Notes: generated by a model not told the origin, from the letters alone. A DNA stretch of 64,000 bases from Mucilaginibacter straminoryzae (GCF_022953055.1 NZ_JALJEJ010000005.1:124001-188000); one strand, 5' to 3'; positions 17,296 to 26,209 are shown, numbered from the stretch's first letter. A program made the numbers and translations.

Positions 17296-18081
17296 ATGAG
17301 TGAATTTAAACAAACCTTTAACTCGTCACTGGGAAAAAAGCTGATCATGGCTTTAACGGGCTTGTTTCTGTGTACCTTTTTAATTGTGCACTTAGCAGGT
17401 AACCTGCAGTTGTTCAGTAATGATAACGGTTACAGCTTTAACGTATACGCTAACTTTTTGACGCATTTTCCGCCGATTGAAGTGGTTGCTTATATCTTAT
17501 ATGCGAGTATCCTGATCCACGCGATCTATGCCATTATCCTTACTACCGGCAACCGCAAAGCCCGTCCGGTCAATTATGCTGCAAAGCCCCAGTCGCCATC
17601 CTCATGGTCTTCACAGAACATGGGCCTGCTTGGTTCAATTCTGTTTTTGTTCATCGTTATACACATGGGCGATTTCTGGTACAAGTACAAGTTTACCCAC
17701 AGCGTAGGCTTTAAAGAGTACAGAACCAACCTGGTAACCGGCGAAAGAACCGTTAGCGATTTCACCCCGGAGAAGCCGGAATTTGAGCATTCCCTGTCTT
17801 ACAACGGCGACACCGAGATTGTACGCGTGAAAGACCTGCACACCAGCGTGGCCAACAGCTTTAGCCAATGGTGGTATGTGGTAATCTATGTAATTGCTAT
17901 GGTAGCGTTATCTTACCACTTGCTGCATGGCTTCCAAAGCGCATTCCGCACGTTTGGCTGGGTACACCGCAAGTACAAGCCGATCATCAATTTCATCGGC
18001 ACCTGGTTGTTCGCGGTGATCATCCCGCTTGGTTTTGCCGCCATGCCGATCGTGTATTTCATTATGAGTTTGAAAAAATAG
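17296..18081 (+). CDS. sdhC: Succinate dehydrogenase cytochrome b subunit
   Basis: Membrane anchor of succinate:menaquinone oxidoreductase (fumarate reductase-type, b558 family). 261 residues with five hydrophobic segments (about 15-35, 62-85, 108-130, 195-217, 235-258). Histidines for two haems are available in TM regions (FLIVHLAGN, ILIHAIYAI, FIVIHMGDFW, YHLLHGFQSAF), as in the one-subunit Bacteroidota/epsilonproteobacterial cytochrome. First gene of sdhCAB; sdhA starts 94 bases later. Electrons from succinate pass to menaquinone in the inner membrane. Confidence 0.95.
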   Translation: MSEFKQTFNSSLGKKLIMALTGLFLCTFLIVHLAGNLQLFSNDNGYSFNVYANFLTHFPPIEVVAYILYASILIHAIYAIILTTGNRKARPVNYAAKPQSPSSWSSQNMGLLGSILFLFIVIHMGDFWYKYKFTHSVGFKEYRTNLVTGERTVSDFTPEKPEFEHSLSYNGDTEIVRVKDLHTSVANSFSQWWYVVIYVIAMVALSYHLLHGFQSAFRTFGWVHRKYKPIINFIGTWLFAVIIPLGFAAMPIVYFIMSLKK

Positions 18082-18175
18082 TTATTAGGTTATCGTGTTG
18101 ATTGAGTTAATTGAGGTTCAGGGCTTTAGAAAACCGATGATCGCAATTAACCACTCACTTTAAAAAATAAAGACA

Positions 18176-20110
18176 ATGAGTTTAGATGCAAAAGTTCCTC
18201 AGGGCCCTTTAGCCGAAAAATGGAGCAAGCATAAGTTTAACTTAAAACTGGTTAACCCTTCCAACAAGCGTAAATACAACGTAATTGTGGTGGGTACCGG
18301 CCTGGCAGGTGCTTCGGCAGCCGCTTCGCTTGCCGAACTGGGTTATAACGTTACAGCTTTCTGCTTTCAGGATAGTCCACGCCGTGCGCACTCTATTGCT
18401 GCGCAGGGTGGTATAAACGCTGCTAAAAACTATCGTAATGATGGTGACAGCGTTTACCGTTTATTTTATGACACCATTAAAGGGGGCGATTACCGTGCCC
18501 GCGAAGCCAACGTTTACCGCCTGGCGGAGGTTTCTGTAAATATTATCGACCAATGTGTGGCGCAAGGCGTGCCGTTCGCCCGCGAATACGGCGGTTTGTT
18601 AGATAACCGTTCATTTGGTGGTGCGCAGGTATCGCGTACGTTCTACGCTCGCGGCCAGACAGGGCAACAATTGCTGTTAGGCGCCTATTCTGCCTTGAAC
18701 CGCCAGATCCACGAAGGCAAGGTAAAAATGTATACCCGCCACGAAATGCTGGATGTAGTAGTGGTGGATGGCCATGCCAAAGGTATTGTTACCCGTAACT
18801 TAAAAACCGGTGAAATTGCTACACATGCCGGCCACGCCGTGTTGTTGTGTACAGGTGGTTACAGCAATGTATTCTACCTGTCTACCAACGCAATTGGTTC
18901 TAACGTAACTGCTGCATGGCGTGCACACAAACGCGGTGCATTCTTTGCTAACCCTTGTTATACCCAAATTCACCCAACTTGTATCCCGGTTACCGGTACA
19001 CACCAGTCTAAGCTAACGCTGATGTCTGAATCGCTGCGTAACGACGGACGTGTTTGGGCGCCGAAGACCAAGGAAACAGCAGAAAAACTGCGTAAAGGCC
19101 AGATCAAGGCAAAAGATATCAAAGAAGAGGATCGCGATTACTTCCTGGAAAGAAAGTATCCATCATTCGGTAACCTGGTTCCGCGCGACGTGGCTTCACG
19201 TAATGCAAAAGAAGCGGTGGACGAAGGTCGTGGTGTTGGTGGTTCAGGTATCGCTGTGTTCCTTGACTTTGCTGATGCGATTGCGCGCCTGGGTGAAGAA
19301 ACCGTTGCCGCAAAATATGGTAACCTGTTTGATATGTACCTGCAGATCACGGACGAAAATCCGTATAAAGAGCCAATGCGTATCTATCCTGCAGTACACT
19401 ATACCATGGGCGGCCTTTGGGTTGATTATAACCTGATGACCTCTATCCCTGGTTTGTACGCGTTAGGAGAGTGTAACTTCTCTGACCACGGCGCTAACCG
19501 CCTGGGTGCTTCTGCACTGATGCAGGGCCTGGCAGACGGTTACTTTGTAATCCCTTACACTTTGGGTGATTACCTGGCAACCATCGGTCCGAAACCGGTT
19601 GACCCGAACCACCCGGCGTTTGAGAAAACCAAAGCTGAGACCATTGCACACGTGAACAAATTGCTTTCGCTGAAAGGAAATAAAACTGTTGTTGACTATC
19701 ACCGCGAGCTTGGCCACATTATGTGGGAATATTGCGGTATGGCACGTAGCGAGGAAGGCTTGACCAAGGCGAAACAACTGATTGCCGACCTTAAAGCAGA
19801 CTTCTGGAAGAATGCCATTGTGGTAGGTAAAAATGACGAGGTTAACTCTGCCCTGGAACGTGCCGGACGCGTTGCCGACTTTATTGAACTGGGCGCCCTG
19901 ATGGTGGAAGATGCGTTACAGCGTCGCGAATCATGCGGTGGCCACTTCAGAGTAGAGTCACAAACAGAAGAAGGCGAAGCACTTCGTCACGATGATGAGT
20001 ACGCCTACGTTGCGGCCTGGGAATACAAAGGAGAAGACCAGCCTGAAGTATTGAACAAGGAAGAACTGGTGTTCGAAAACGTGAAGTTAACACAAAGAAG
20101 TTATAAATAA
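18176..20110 (+). CDS. sdhA: Succinate dehydrogenase/fumarate reductase flavoprotein subunit
   Basis: Catalytic FAD subunit of complex II, 644 residues. The FAD-binding motif [10 protein letters not shown] is near residue 41, the covalent FAD histidine region [18 protein letters not shown] follows, and the active-site segments [23 protein letters not shown] and [10 protein letters not shown] are present. The C-terminus carries [10 protein letters not shown]. The start ATG at 18176 fits family alignments (MSLDAKVP). Between sdhA and sdhB is a 78-base spacer with a strong dyad rather than the usual short gap. Confidence 0.97.
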   Translation: MSLDAKVPQGPLAEKWSKHKFNLKLVNPSNKRKYNVIVVGTGLAGASAAASLAELGYNVTAFCFQDSPRRAHSIAAQGGINAAKNYRNDGDSVYRLFYDTIKGGDYRAREANVYRLAEVSVNIIDQCVAQGVPFAREYGGLLDNRSFGGAQVSRTFYARGQTGQQLLLGAYSALNRQIHEGKVKMYTRHEMLDVVVVDGHAKGIVTRNLKTGEIATHAGHAVLLCTGGYSNVFYLSTNAIGSNVTAAWRAHKRGAFFANPCYTQIHPTCIPVTGTHQSKLTLMSESLRNDGRVWAPKTKETAEKLRKGQIKAKDIKEEDRDYFLERKYPSFGNLVPRDVASRNAKEAVDEGRGVGGSGIAVFLDFADAIARLGEETVAAKYGNLFDMYLQITDENPYKEPMRIYPAVHYTMGGLWVDYNLMTSIPGLYALGECNFSDHGANRLGASALMQGLADGYFVIPYTLGDYLATIGPKPVDPNHPAFEKTKAETIAHVNKLLSLKGNKTVVDYHRELGHIMWEYCGMARSEEGLTKAKQLIADLKADFWKNAIVVGKNDEVNSALERAGRVADFIELGALMVEDALQRRESCGGHFRVESQTEEGEALRHDDEYAYVAAWEYKGEDQPEVLNKEELVFENVKLTQRSYK

Positions 20111-20118
20111 GAGAGGCA

Positions 20119-20175
20119 AGAATCAAGAGCCAAGAAACAAGACATCTTGACTCCTGATTCTCGGTTCTTGATTCT
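20119..20175. repeat. Inverted repeat between sdhA and sdhB
   Basis: AGAATCAAGAGCC (20119-20131) and GGTTCTTGATTCT (20163-20175) pair at 12 of 13 positions; a second small dyad CAAGACATCTTG lies in between. The spacer is built of repeated short words (AATCAAGA, GCCAAGA, and their complements). A hairpin in the polycistronic message is expected; it lacks a U run, so processing or repeat origin is more likely than termination. Confidence 0.65.
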
Positions 20176-20188
20176 AATCTGATAGAAG

Positions 20189-20983
20189 ATGGAAAATGCA
20201 ACAATGAATCTGACGCTTAAAGTATGGCGTCAAAAGAATGCACAAACTCCCGGTAAGTTTGAAACTTACAAGGCCGTAAATATTTCACCGGATATGTCGT
20301 TCCTGGAAATGCTCGACGTGGTGAACGAAAGCCTGATCCGCGACGGTCAGGAGCCGATCCATTTTGATCACGACTGCCGCGAAGGTATCTGTGGGATGTG
20401 TTCGTTGTATATCAACGGCCGTCCGCATGGCCCTAAACGTGCCATCACTACCTGCCAGCTGCACATGCGCAGCTTCCACGATGGTGAAACCATTACCATC
20501 GAGCCATGGCGCGCAACTGCTTTCCCGGTAGTGAAAGACTTAGCGGTAGACCGTTCTGCTTTTGACCGTATCCAGCAGGCTGGCGGTTACATCTCTGTAA
20601 ATACAGGTGGTGTGCCAGATGCAAACGAAATTCCTATCCCGAAGATAATTGCAGACGAGGCTTTCAACTCTGCAACCTGTATCGGTTGCGGCGCTTGCGT
20701 TGCTGCTTGTAAAAACGCTTCGGCAATGTTGTTTGTATCGGCCAAGATCACCCAGTTGGCGCTGTTACCGCAAGGCCAGCCAGAGCGTTACCGCCGCGTA
20801 CAATCTATGGTAGCGCAAATGGATGAAGAAGGCTTTGGTAGCTGTACCAACACCGGTGCTTGCGAGGCAGAATGTCCGAAAGAGATTTCGCTGACCAACA
20901 TTGCACACATGAATTACGATTACTTCAGCGCGAAACTGTTCCGCCAGGAAGAAGTGCACGAAGTAAAACACGGTGGCGCATAA
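20189..20983 (+). CDS. sdhB: Succinate dehydrogenase iron-sulfur subunit
   Basis: Electron-transfer subunit of complex II, 264 residues. The [2Fe-2S] ligands lie in [10 protein letters not shown] with a later cysteine in TTCQLH; the [4Fe-4S] and [3Fe-4S] ligands lie in [11 protein letters not shown] and [10 protein letters not shown]6 (20204) is an alternative start. The gene ends [14 protein letters not shown] and is followed by an intrinsic terminator; exactly this end plus the terminator is repeated at 22370-22449 (see repeats), so the locus shows an insertion or duplication event immediately downstream. Confidence 0.97.
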   Translation: MENATMNLTLKVWRQKNAQTPGKFETYKAVNISPDMSFLEMLDVVNESLIRDGQEPIHFDHDCREGICGMCSLYINGRPHGPKRAITTCQLHMRSFHDGETITIEPWRATAFPVVKDLAVDRSAFDRIQQAGGYISVNTGGVPDANEIPIPKIIADEAFNSATCIGCGACVAACKNASAMLFVSAKITQLALLPQGQPERYRRVQSMVAQMDEEGFGSCTNTGACEAECPKEISLTNIAHMNYDYFSAKLFRQEEVHEVKHGGA

Positions 20984-21030
20984 GCTTCACTATAAAGAAC
21001 AGGAAGGCCTTCAGCAATGAGGGCCTTTTT
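20951..21030 (+). repeat. Direct repeat, copy 1: 3' end of sdhB plus terminator
   Basis: Eighty bases covering the last 10 codons and stop of sdhB and its terminator. They match 22370-22449 at 70 of 80 positions with no gaps (offset 1419). The two copies bracket the unknown gene at 21086-22348. Confidence 0.9.
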
Positions 21031-21032
21031 TA
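21003..21032 (+). terminator. Intrinsic terminator of sdhCAB
   Basis: AAGGCC, an 11-base loop region, and GGCCTT followed by a T run. In the second copy downstream the stem is broken by substitutions in both arms. Confidence 0.75.
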
Positions 21033-21085
21033 TTATTCCGGCATACGGCTACGCCTTCTGTTCCTGTTAAAGAATAAAAATAAGA

Positions 21086-22348
21086 TTACTTTCTCCTTGT
21101 TCGTTTTTTACCTTTTTCATCATCGTCTGAATCATCATCCTTGCTCGCTTGCTGGCCTACGGCAATTTTAGCCCGGTGAATAACCCATTTCGCGTTATCT
21201 ATAGCAGTTTGGGTAAACTTCGGAAATGGATTTTTGTCGCTGGTTATTGGAATGTCCAGCAGCTCATTACGATCTTCCATGGTTAACGTACGTGGTTTAC
21301 CGTTATCATCTAAAGATAGTCCGACCGGAAATAAGGCAGCCAACGATCGCTCGTTACTCAATATTCGCTTTCTCGCTTTGTCATTAGCCATGATCAACAT
21401 TTCACATATTTCCTGTTGCGTATCTAAAAAGACTTGAGTTTTATATTCAAGAAGTTCTTTTTTCTGCAGCTCCGCTAACTTGGCCTTTTGGTTGGCTAAC
21501 AAGCTTGCTTCGAGCTCCTGTTGGGGGGTTAGTTTTGCTGCCGCTCCGGAAAATGAAGGCGTTGGGTACCATGCTTCGGCTACATACAGGATGTGTTTAT
21601 GGTTAGTCCAGTTCCCTTTTTTCAGATAGATATGGCTCAGGCTATTTTGAGCAGTAATATCTACAAGTGCAGTTTGTCTGGTACCATCTGGTGTATTACC
21701 GAGGTCAATAACAATATCGGGGCGAGTACCGGTCAATAACCCGGTATCTTGAAAATTGAAGCCCTTTTGCCCGGCTAACCTATTGGTGACTTTACTTTCA
21801 ATAACGTACCCTGCCGCTGTAGAAGGGTGCATGGTCTTTTTACCGTCTTTGTACTCCTTTAAACGTAATAAATATAAGTCTTGATACGGCTTACCGGCAC
21901 CTGAAAGATCATTATTTTCCAATTGTTCATGTGCTATGTCCACCGCTTCTGAAACTAATTGTGCACCCTCATCCGCTGCCGTTTGTTTTTTTGCAATATC
22001 TATTGCTTCCGGGTCTTGCTCCGGTACAATATCACTCGTCGGCAGATGGTCAGATACCGTTGGTAAGGACTCGGGTTTCCATCTTTTTAGTTTAAGTTGA
22101 ATAGGATGTTGTCCGCCTGGGTAGCTATCAATTGGTCTCGATAATGACTTCTTTTGCGTTACTGCTTCGCGCATACCTATCACTGCCTGATGCTGGAATA
22201 CGGGCACTGCGGGTAAGCCAATACCGGATTTACTGGTTTTTTCGTCGCCCTTAATATGGGAAGGCGTATTTGTTTTTGGAATACGAGATTGCAATTGTGG
22301 AGGTTTTAGTAACGTAAAAATAGAATAATCTGGCAAAAAATCAAGCAA
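21086..22348 (-). CDS. Unknown 420-residue protein, possible secreted toxin-like effector
   Basis: No family is recognised with confidence. The N-terminal 110 residues are proline- and glutamine-rich and look disordered (SGIGLPAVPVFQHQ at 41-54, HPIQLKLK at 81-88), a style I associate with Bacteroidota proteins of the DUF4157 / contractile-injection-system cargo type. Residues 175-265 may form a nuclease-like core: E184 (YVIESKV), D211 (TRPDIVIDLG), D230 (TALVDITA), then HIYLKKGNW; the order E..D..DxT is reminiscent of PD-(D/E)XK but the final lysine is missing. A long helical segment (275-335) and an acidic then basic tail (KDDDSDDDEKGKKRTRRK) follow. The frame opens with TTG at 22348; the next ATG is at codon 59, so the start is uncertain or the gene is 5'-truncated. 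The gene is antisense to sdh and lies between duplicated sdhB ends, so it looks acquired. Confidence 0.6.
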   Translation of the reverse strand: MLDFLPDYSIFTLLKPPQLQSRIPKTNTPSHIKGDEKTSKSGIGLPAVPVFQHQAVIGMREAVTQKKSLSRPIDSYPGGQHPIQLKLKRWKPESLPTVSDHLPTSDIVPEQDPEAIDIAKKQTAADEGAQLVSEAVDIAHEQLENNDLSGAGKPYQDLYLLRLKEYKDGKKTMHPSTAAGYVIESKVTNRLAGQKGFNFQDTGLLTGTRPDIVIDLGNTPDGTRQTALVDITAQNSLSHIYLKKGNWTNHKHILYVAEAWYPTPSFSGAAAKLTPQQELEASLLANQKAKLAELQKKELLEYKTQVFLDTQQEICEMLIMANDKARKRILSNERSLAALFPVGLSLDDNGKPRTLTMEDRNELLDIPITSDKNPFPKFTQTAIDNAKWVIHRAKIAVGQQASKDDDSDDDEKGKKRTRRK

Positions 22349-22369
22349 GTGATGAGGCTATTATATGTT

Positions 22370-22449
22370 GAAGTATATGAAGTAAAACACGGTGGAGCAT
22401 AAGCTTAACCATAAAGAACAGGAAAACCTTCAGCAATGAGAGTCTTTTT
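22370..22449 (+). repeat. Direct repeat, copy 2: relic of the sdhB 3' end
   Basis: Reads as ten in-frame sdhB codons (EVYEVKHGGA) and a stop, then a degenerate terminator, 87.5 percent identical to 20951-21030. Within the coding part two of three changed codons are synonymous (GTG to GTA, GGC to GGA) and one gives H to Y. Homology to sdhB stops abruptly upstream. It is not a functional gene. Confidence 0.9.
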
Positions 22450-22475
22450 ATGCCCTTTCTTTCTGGCAAGAATCT

Positions 22476-22587
22476 GGCACCAAATCCTGACTTAAAAGTT
22501 AGAAAACCTATGGCTGACCGGTAAATGTGGCGAATATGGTAAATGCGGCGAATGCGGCAGACGTGGCGAACTGGTTTTTGCCAGCCA
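22476..22587 (+). repeat. Dispersed intergenic repeat, copy A
   Basis: 112 bases nearly identical to 42947-43059. The first 38 bases match exactly. The middle is a run of degenerate 9-base units (GGTAAATGT, GGCGAATAT, GGTAAATGC, GGCGAATGC, GGCAGACGT, GGCGAACTG), and it ends in a small CTGG/CCAG hairpin. Same orientation in both places, both between genes. Confidence 0.85.
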
Positions 22588-22767
22588 GCCTGTTAATTCC
22601 CCCTAGTATCGTAATCATCTTTTGGCCACCAGGTTTCTATTTGATAGCGCCCCACGTAAAGAATGCTCATATAAATTAGAATTAATATGACATTATTTAA
22701 AGATTAAAATGATGTTACGTTCACCATAAACTCATGAATTAGCTCTTGCTTTGCCACAGTTTAACCT

Positions 22768-23697
22768 ATGACACTAATACCACTGTTGCAAGAAGACGCT
22801 GAAGCGCGTAGCCTTAAGCTGCAAATTGCAGACCGGCTGAATTATTTTTCAGACGAAGCACTTCCCGAATATTTCCAGGTACACTTTTTTTCCGGTTACC
22901 TGAATGATTTTATAGAACTGAAGTCAGACTGCTTTACCCTGATATTTTGCCAGCGTGGTACAGTGCGCCGTACCGTAGGCAATATCGCCTTCACCGCCGA
23001 AGCGAACACCCTGCACATGACTGCGCCGGATGCCGTGAACCAGATCGGTAGCGGTGGCGAGCAGATAGAAGTGTTTGTGATCTTTTTTAAAAAGGATTTC
23101 CTGCTAAACAGCAATATCCACGACGAGTTTCTGGAAGGCTTCCTGAACGATTTTCCGGCGCAGCCGCCCATCACCACCATCACACCTGCTAATGTAAAAG
23201 CGGTAACCCATCTGTTACAACGCATCAACGAAGAGTTTAAGAACCGCTCCCCTTTTCATGATCAGCTGTTAAGGCTGATGTTTATGGAAGTGGTTTACCT
23301 GGCTACGCGCTCATACTTTCAGCAGAACCAGCAACAACAGCTTAACAGGGCATCGGCACTGGCCTCGCGGTTTTATCAATTGGTGGATGAGCATTTTTTA
23401 AGCGTCAGGAACGTGCAGGAATATGCGGATAAGCTGTATGTTTCGAGCAAATATCTCATCAAGGTCATTAAACAGGAAACCGGCCTTACCCCACTACAGT
23501 ATATTCATAACCGGGTGCTTAAAGAGGCAGAAGCCCTGCTGACCCATTCAGATATGAGTATCAAAGAAATAACTGATAAGCTGAATTTCGACAGCAGTTC
23601 GCATTTCAGCCGGTTCATTAAGCATGCAACAGGGTATAACCCAAGCGATTTTCAACGCCAGCGGGCCATGGAGGTACTGCCCGCGGTGAAAGCTTAA
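22768..23697 (+). CDS. AraC-family transcriptional regulator
   Basis: DNA-binding regulator of 309 residues: an N-terminal cupin-like sensing domain (about 30-160, with FTLIFCQRGTVRRTVG) and a C-terminal double HTH (about 205-300): NVQEYADKLYVSSKYLIKVI, then IKEITDKLNFDSSSHFSRFI and the signature GYNPSDFQRQR. Effector unknown. It converges on the YeeE operon 25 bases away, so it is not clearly its regulator. The upstream region is AT-rich. Confidence 0.92.
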   Translation: MTLIPLLQEDAEARSLKLQIADRLNYFSDEALPEYFQVHFFSGYLNDFIELKSDCFTLIFCQRGTVRRTVGNIAFTAEANTLHMTAPDAVNQIGSGGEQIEVFVIFFKKDFLLNSNIHDEFLEGFLNDFPAQPPITTITPANVKAVTHLLQRINEEFKNRSPFHDQLLRLMFMEVVYLATRSYFQQNQQQQLNRASALASRFYQLVDEHFLSVRNVQEYADKLYVSSKYLIKVIKQETGLTPLQYIHNRVLKEAEALLTHSDMSIKEITDKLNFDSSSHFSRFIKHATGYNPSDFQRQRAMEVLPAVKA

Positions 23698-23721
23698 ACG
23701 CGCAGTTTTCTAAACCCGGCT

Positions 23722-24135
23722 TCAATGCGGAAGTCGGTGGCGGATCAGTCCGTAGGCATAGGTTCCCAGTAATGAACCGAGGATCACGATCACAAAAGTG
23801 GAATAGCCATATCCCAGGTTTACAAACATAGGGCCCGGGCAGGCGCCGGTTAAAGCCCAGCCTAAACCGAATATAGTGCCGCCAATAACGTATTTGGGCC
23901 AACGCTTGTCTTTGTTGTGAAAACTGATCGGGTGGCCTTGCGAATCTTTCAGATGAAATTTTTTAATCAGGTATACTGAAATTATACCCAAAGTTACCGC
24001 CGTGCCGATGATGCCATACATATGGAACGATTGGAAACAGAACATTTCCTGGATACGGTACCACGAAGCGGCTTCGGATTTTACCATAATGATGCCGAAT
24101 ACGATACCGGCAATAACAAATCTTAGTCCTTTCAT
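23722..24135 (-). CDS. YeeE/YedE (DUF6691) family sulfur transport membrane protein
   Basis: Half-size membrane protein of the YeeE/YedE family, which imports thiosulfate or related sulfur compounds. 137 residues with four hydrophobic helices (about 5-20, 38-55, 80-98, 108-130). The motif GWALTGACPGP contains the conserved cysteine of the family. It follows the partner half at 24139 with a 3-base gap and belongs to the operon headed by the persulfide dioxygenase gene. Confidence 0.88.
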   Translation of the reverse strand: MKGLRFVIAGIVFGIIMVKSEAASWYRIQEMFCFQSFHMYGIIGTAVTLGIISVYLIKKFHLKDSQGHPISFHNKDKRWPKYVIGGTIFGLGWALTGACPGPMFVNLGYGYSTFVIVILGSLLGTYAYGLIRHRLPH

Positions 24136-24138
24136 GGG

Positions 24139-24696
24139 TTAAAATATCAGGGGTAATAACAGGTGTGTCATGATCAGGCCGCCCGAAAAAAAGCCAATGA
24201 CCGCCCATAATGAGGGTAACTGCAGGTTAGATAAACCGCTAATGGCATGGCCGGATGTGCAGCCGCCCGCATAGCGCGATCCGAAACCCACCAGGAAGCC
24301 CCCGATCAAAAGGATAGCAAAGCCTTTTAAGCTAAGGGCGAAATGCCAGTTGAAAATTGCCGAAGGGTTAAGCTGCCCATCAAAAGGGATGTGCAGCAGC
24401 TTCAGATCTGCTATGGTTGCTGCGGATAGCTGAAGCGGCGCGTCATTTTTAAAAACAGTGCCCGCAAGAAATCCACCGATGATAGCACCGATAAGGAACA
24501 ACAGGTTCCAGCGCTGCGCCTTCCAGTCAAAGTCGAAAAATGCATTCTTCTTGCCCGCACCTGCTATGGTGCAAATGGTTCTCAGGTTTGATGAAAAGCC
24601 GAACGACTTGCCAAAATAGAGCAGTAGCACCATAATGAAGGCAATGGCCGTACCCGATAAGTACCAGGGCCAGGGTTGTTTTAGTAACTCAAGCAT
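24139..24696 (-). CDS. YeeE/YedE family sulfur transport membrane protein
   Basis: Partner half of the split transporter, 185 residues, hydrophobic helices at about 12-30, 52-75, 105-135 and 155-180. The conserved cysteine motif is FGSRYAGGCTSGHAISGLSNLQ, near residue 140. In E. coli a single longer YeeE protein carries several such cysteines; here the function is divided over two adjacent genes. Located downstream of the persulfide dioxygenase gene, with a strong hairpin in between; the set handles reduced sulfur. Confidence 0.9.
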   Translation of the reverse strand: MLELLKQPWPWYLSGTAIAFIMVLLLYFGKSFGFSSNLRTICTIAGAGKKNAFFDFDWKAQRWNLLFLIGAIIGGFLAGTVFKNDAPLQLSAATIADLKLLHIPFDGQLNPSAIFNWHFALSLKGFAILLIGGFLVGFGSRYAGGCTSGHAISGLSNLQLPSLWAVIGFFSGGLIMTHLLLPLIF

Positions 24697-24708
24697 AGAT
24701 TTTTAGCT

Positions 24709-24740
24709 TAACGGCAGCATCTGATCGGGTGCTGCCGTTA
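24709..24740 (-). promoter_or_regulatory. Strong hairpin between persulfide dioxygenase and yeeE
   Basis: TAACGGCAGCA (24709-24719) and TGCTGCCGTTA (24730-24740) are perfect 11-bp arms with a 10-base loop. On the transcribed minus strand no U run follows and the next start codon lies 13 bases on, so it may be a processing, stability or attenuation element rather than a complete terminator. Confidence 0.5.
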
Positions 24741-24763
24741 GTAAATGTGGTTAAATAAATGAA

Positions 24764-26182
24764 TTATAACATGGTACTTGGGCAAACATACGGGCTGATA
24801 TTGAATTTGCCGTTTTCTTTCAACGCTTTAAACCCTCCGTTGATATTTATCAGATGATCGTAACCGCGTGCCTTAAGGATAGAGATAAAGATCATGGAGC
24901 GGTAACCGCTGGCACAATGCACATAATAGGTTTTATTCTTATCTACCTCGCTCATGTGGCTGTTGATATAATCCAACGGGATATTTTCTGCGCCGATCAC
25001 ATGTTCAGCACTATATTCACTGGCCTTGCGTGCGTCCAGCAGGTTGACGTCTTTTTGATTTTCCTTTAGTTGCAACAGCTCTTCGGCAGACACGGATGCA
25101 ATATTTTCAGTTTCTTTCCCGGCGGCTTTCCAGGCTTCAAATCCCCCTTTTAAATAGCCAATGGTATAATCATACCCTACCCGCGCCAGGCGTGTAACTA
25201 CTTCTTCCTGCCGGCCTTCATCAGCAATAATCAAGATAGGTTGCGTAATATCGGGTACCAGTGCGCCAACCCAGGGCGCAAAGCTGCCATCGATACCGAT
25301 ATTGATGGAATTAGGAATAAATCCTTTTGTAAAAACTTCAGGCGAGCGGGTATCTATCAAAACAGCGCCGGTTTCGTTAGCTGCGGTTTCAAAAGCTTCA
25401 ACAGCTAATGCCCTGGTCCCCTGGCTAATCACAGCATCAATGCTTTGATAGCCTTCCTTATTCATTTTTACATTCATGGGGAAGTAGGCTGGCGGCGGCA
25501 TCAGTCCACGGGTAACTTCAGTAATAAATTCGTCCCTGGTCATGTTTGCACGCAGCGCATAATTGTATTTTTTTTGGTTGCCCAGAGAGTCGGTAGTTTC
25601 CTTGCTCATGTTTTTGCCGCAGGCAGAGCCTGCTCCGTGAGCGGGATAGATGATCACATCATCATTCAAAGGCATAACCTGGTTACGCAAAGAATCATAC
25701 AGGGTGCCTGCAAGTTCTTCCTGTGTCATATGTGCCGCTTTTTGCGCCAGGTCTGGCCGGCCCACGTCGCCGATAAATAAAGTGTCGCCAGAGAAAAGCC
25801 CGGTTTGCTTGCCGTTCTCATCCAGCAGTAGAAAACAGGCAGACTCCATGGTATGCCCCGGCGTATGCAATACACGGATGGTTACCTTACCCAGTTTAAA
25901 TTCTTCCCGGTCTTTAGCAACATAAGCATCGAAATGGGGCTTCGCTGTCGGGCCGTATACAATGGTAGCACCGGTTTTTTCGGCCAGGTCCAGGTGGCCG
26001 GAAACAAAATCTGCATGGAAGTGCGTTTCAAAAACATATTTGATCTGTACACCGGCTTCCCGCGCCTTTTGAATATAAGGCGCTACCTCGCGTAAAGGGT
26101 CAATAATAGCTGCTTCATTTTCTGACTGGATGTAATAAGCTCCCTGAGCCAGGCATCCGGTGTAGATTTGTTCGATTAACAT
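24764..26182 (-). CDS. Persulfide dioxygenase fused to two rhodanese domains (CstB-like)
   Basis: Detoxifies sulfane sulfur: the metallo-beta-lactamase domain oxidises glutathione or other persulfides to sulfite, and the rhodanese domain moves sulfur onward to thiosulfate. 472 residues. The iron site motif THFHADFVSGH (H54, H56, D58, H63) and HTPGHTMES are in the first 250 residues. A first rhodanese domain (about 258-355) lacks the catalytic cysteine (IIADEGRQEE at that place); the second (about 368-465) has it in VHCASGYRS. This order equals that of staphylococcal CstB. First gene of a sulfur operon with two YeeE-like genes. No CsoR/CstR repressor is nearby; paired palindromes upstream may be the operator. 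Confidence 0.92.
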   Translation of the reverse strand: MLIEQIYTGCLAQGAYYIQSENEAAIIDPLREVAPYIQKAREAGVQIKYVFETHFHADFVSGHLDLAEKTGATIVYGPTAKPHFDAYVAKDREEFKLGKVTIRVLHTPGHTMESACFLLLDENGKQTGLFSGDTLFIGDVGRPDLAQKAAHMTQEELAGTLYDSLRNQVMPLNDDVIIYPAHGAGSACGKNMSKETTDSLGNQKKYNYALRANMTRDEFITEVTRGLMPPPAYFPMNVKMNKEGYQSIDAVISQGTRALAVEAFETAANETGAVLIDTRSPEVFTKGFIPNSINIGIDGSFAPWVGALVPDITQPILIIADEGRQEEVVTRLARVGYDYTIGYLKGGFEAWKAAGKETENIASVSAEELLQLKENQKDVNLLDARKASEYSAEHVIGAENIPLDYINSHMSEVDKNKTYYVHCASGYRSMIFISILKARGYDHLININGGFKALKENGKFNISPYVCPSTML

Positions 26183-26209
26183 AATCAGGACGTTTTGATG
26201 ATACGGCTA

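Larger units (their letters stand above)
22349..22767. other. Intergenic region with sdhB-end copy and dispersed repeat
   Basis: About 420 bases containing direct repeat copy 2 of the sdhB end (22370-22449), the dispersed repeat at 22476-22587 and then AT-rich sequence leading to the AraC gene. No further gene seen. Confidence 0.7.

Noticed and set aside
22370..22405. Second functional sdhB
   Set aside because: Only ten codons and the stop are present; no upstream homology.
22510..22580. 9-base units as a CRISPR-like or coding repeat
   Set aside because: Units are too short and contiguous for CRISPR, and the frame through them (G-K-C-G-E type) has no start codon or flanking coding sequence.
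22768..23697. AraC protein as regulator of the sulfur operon
   Set aside because: The genes are convergent, and the likely operator lies on the far side of the operon; no direct evidence links them.
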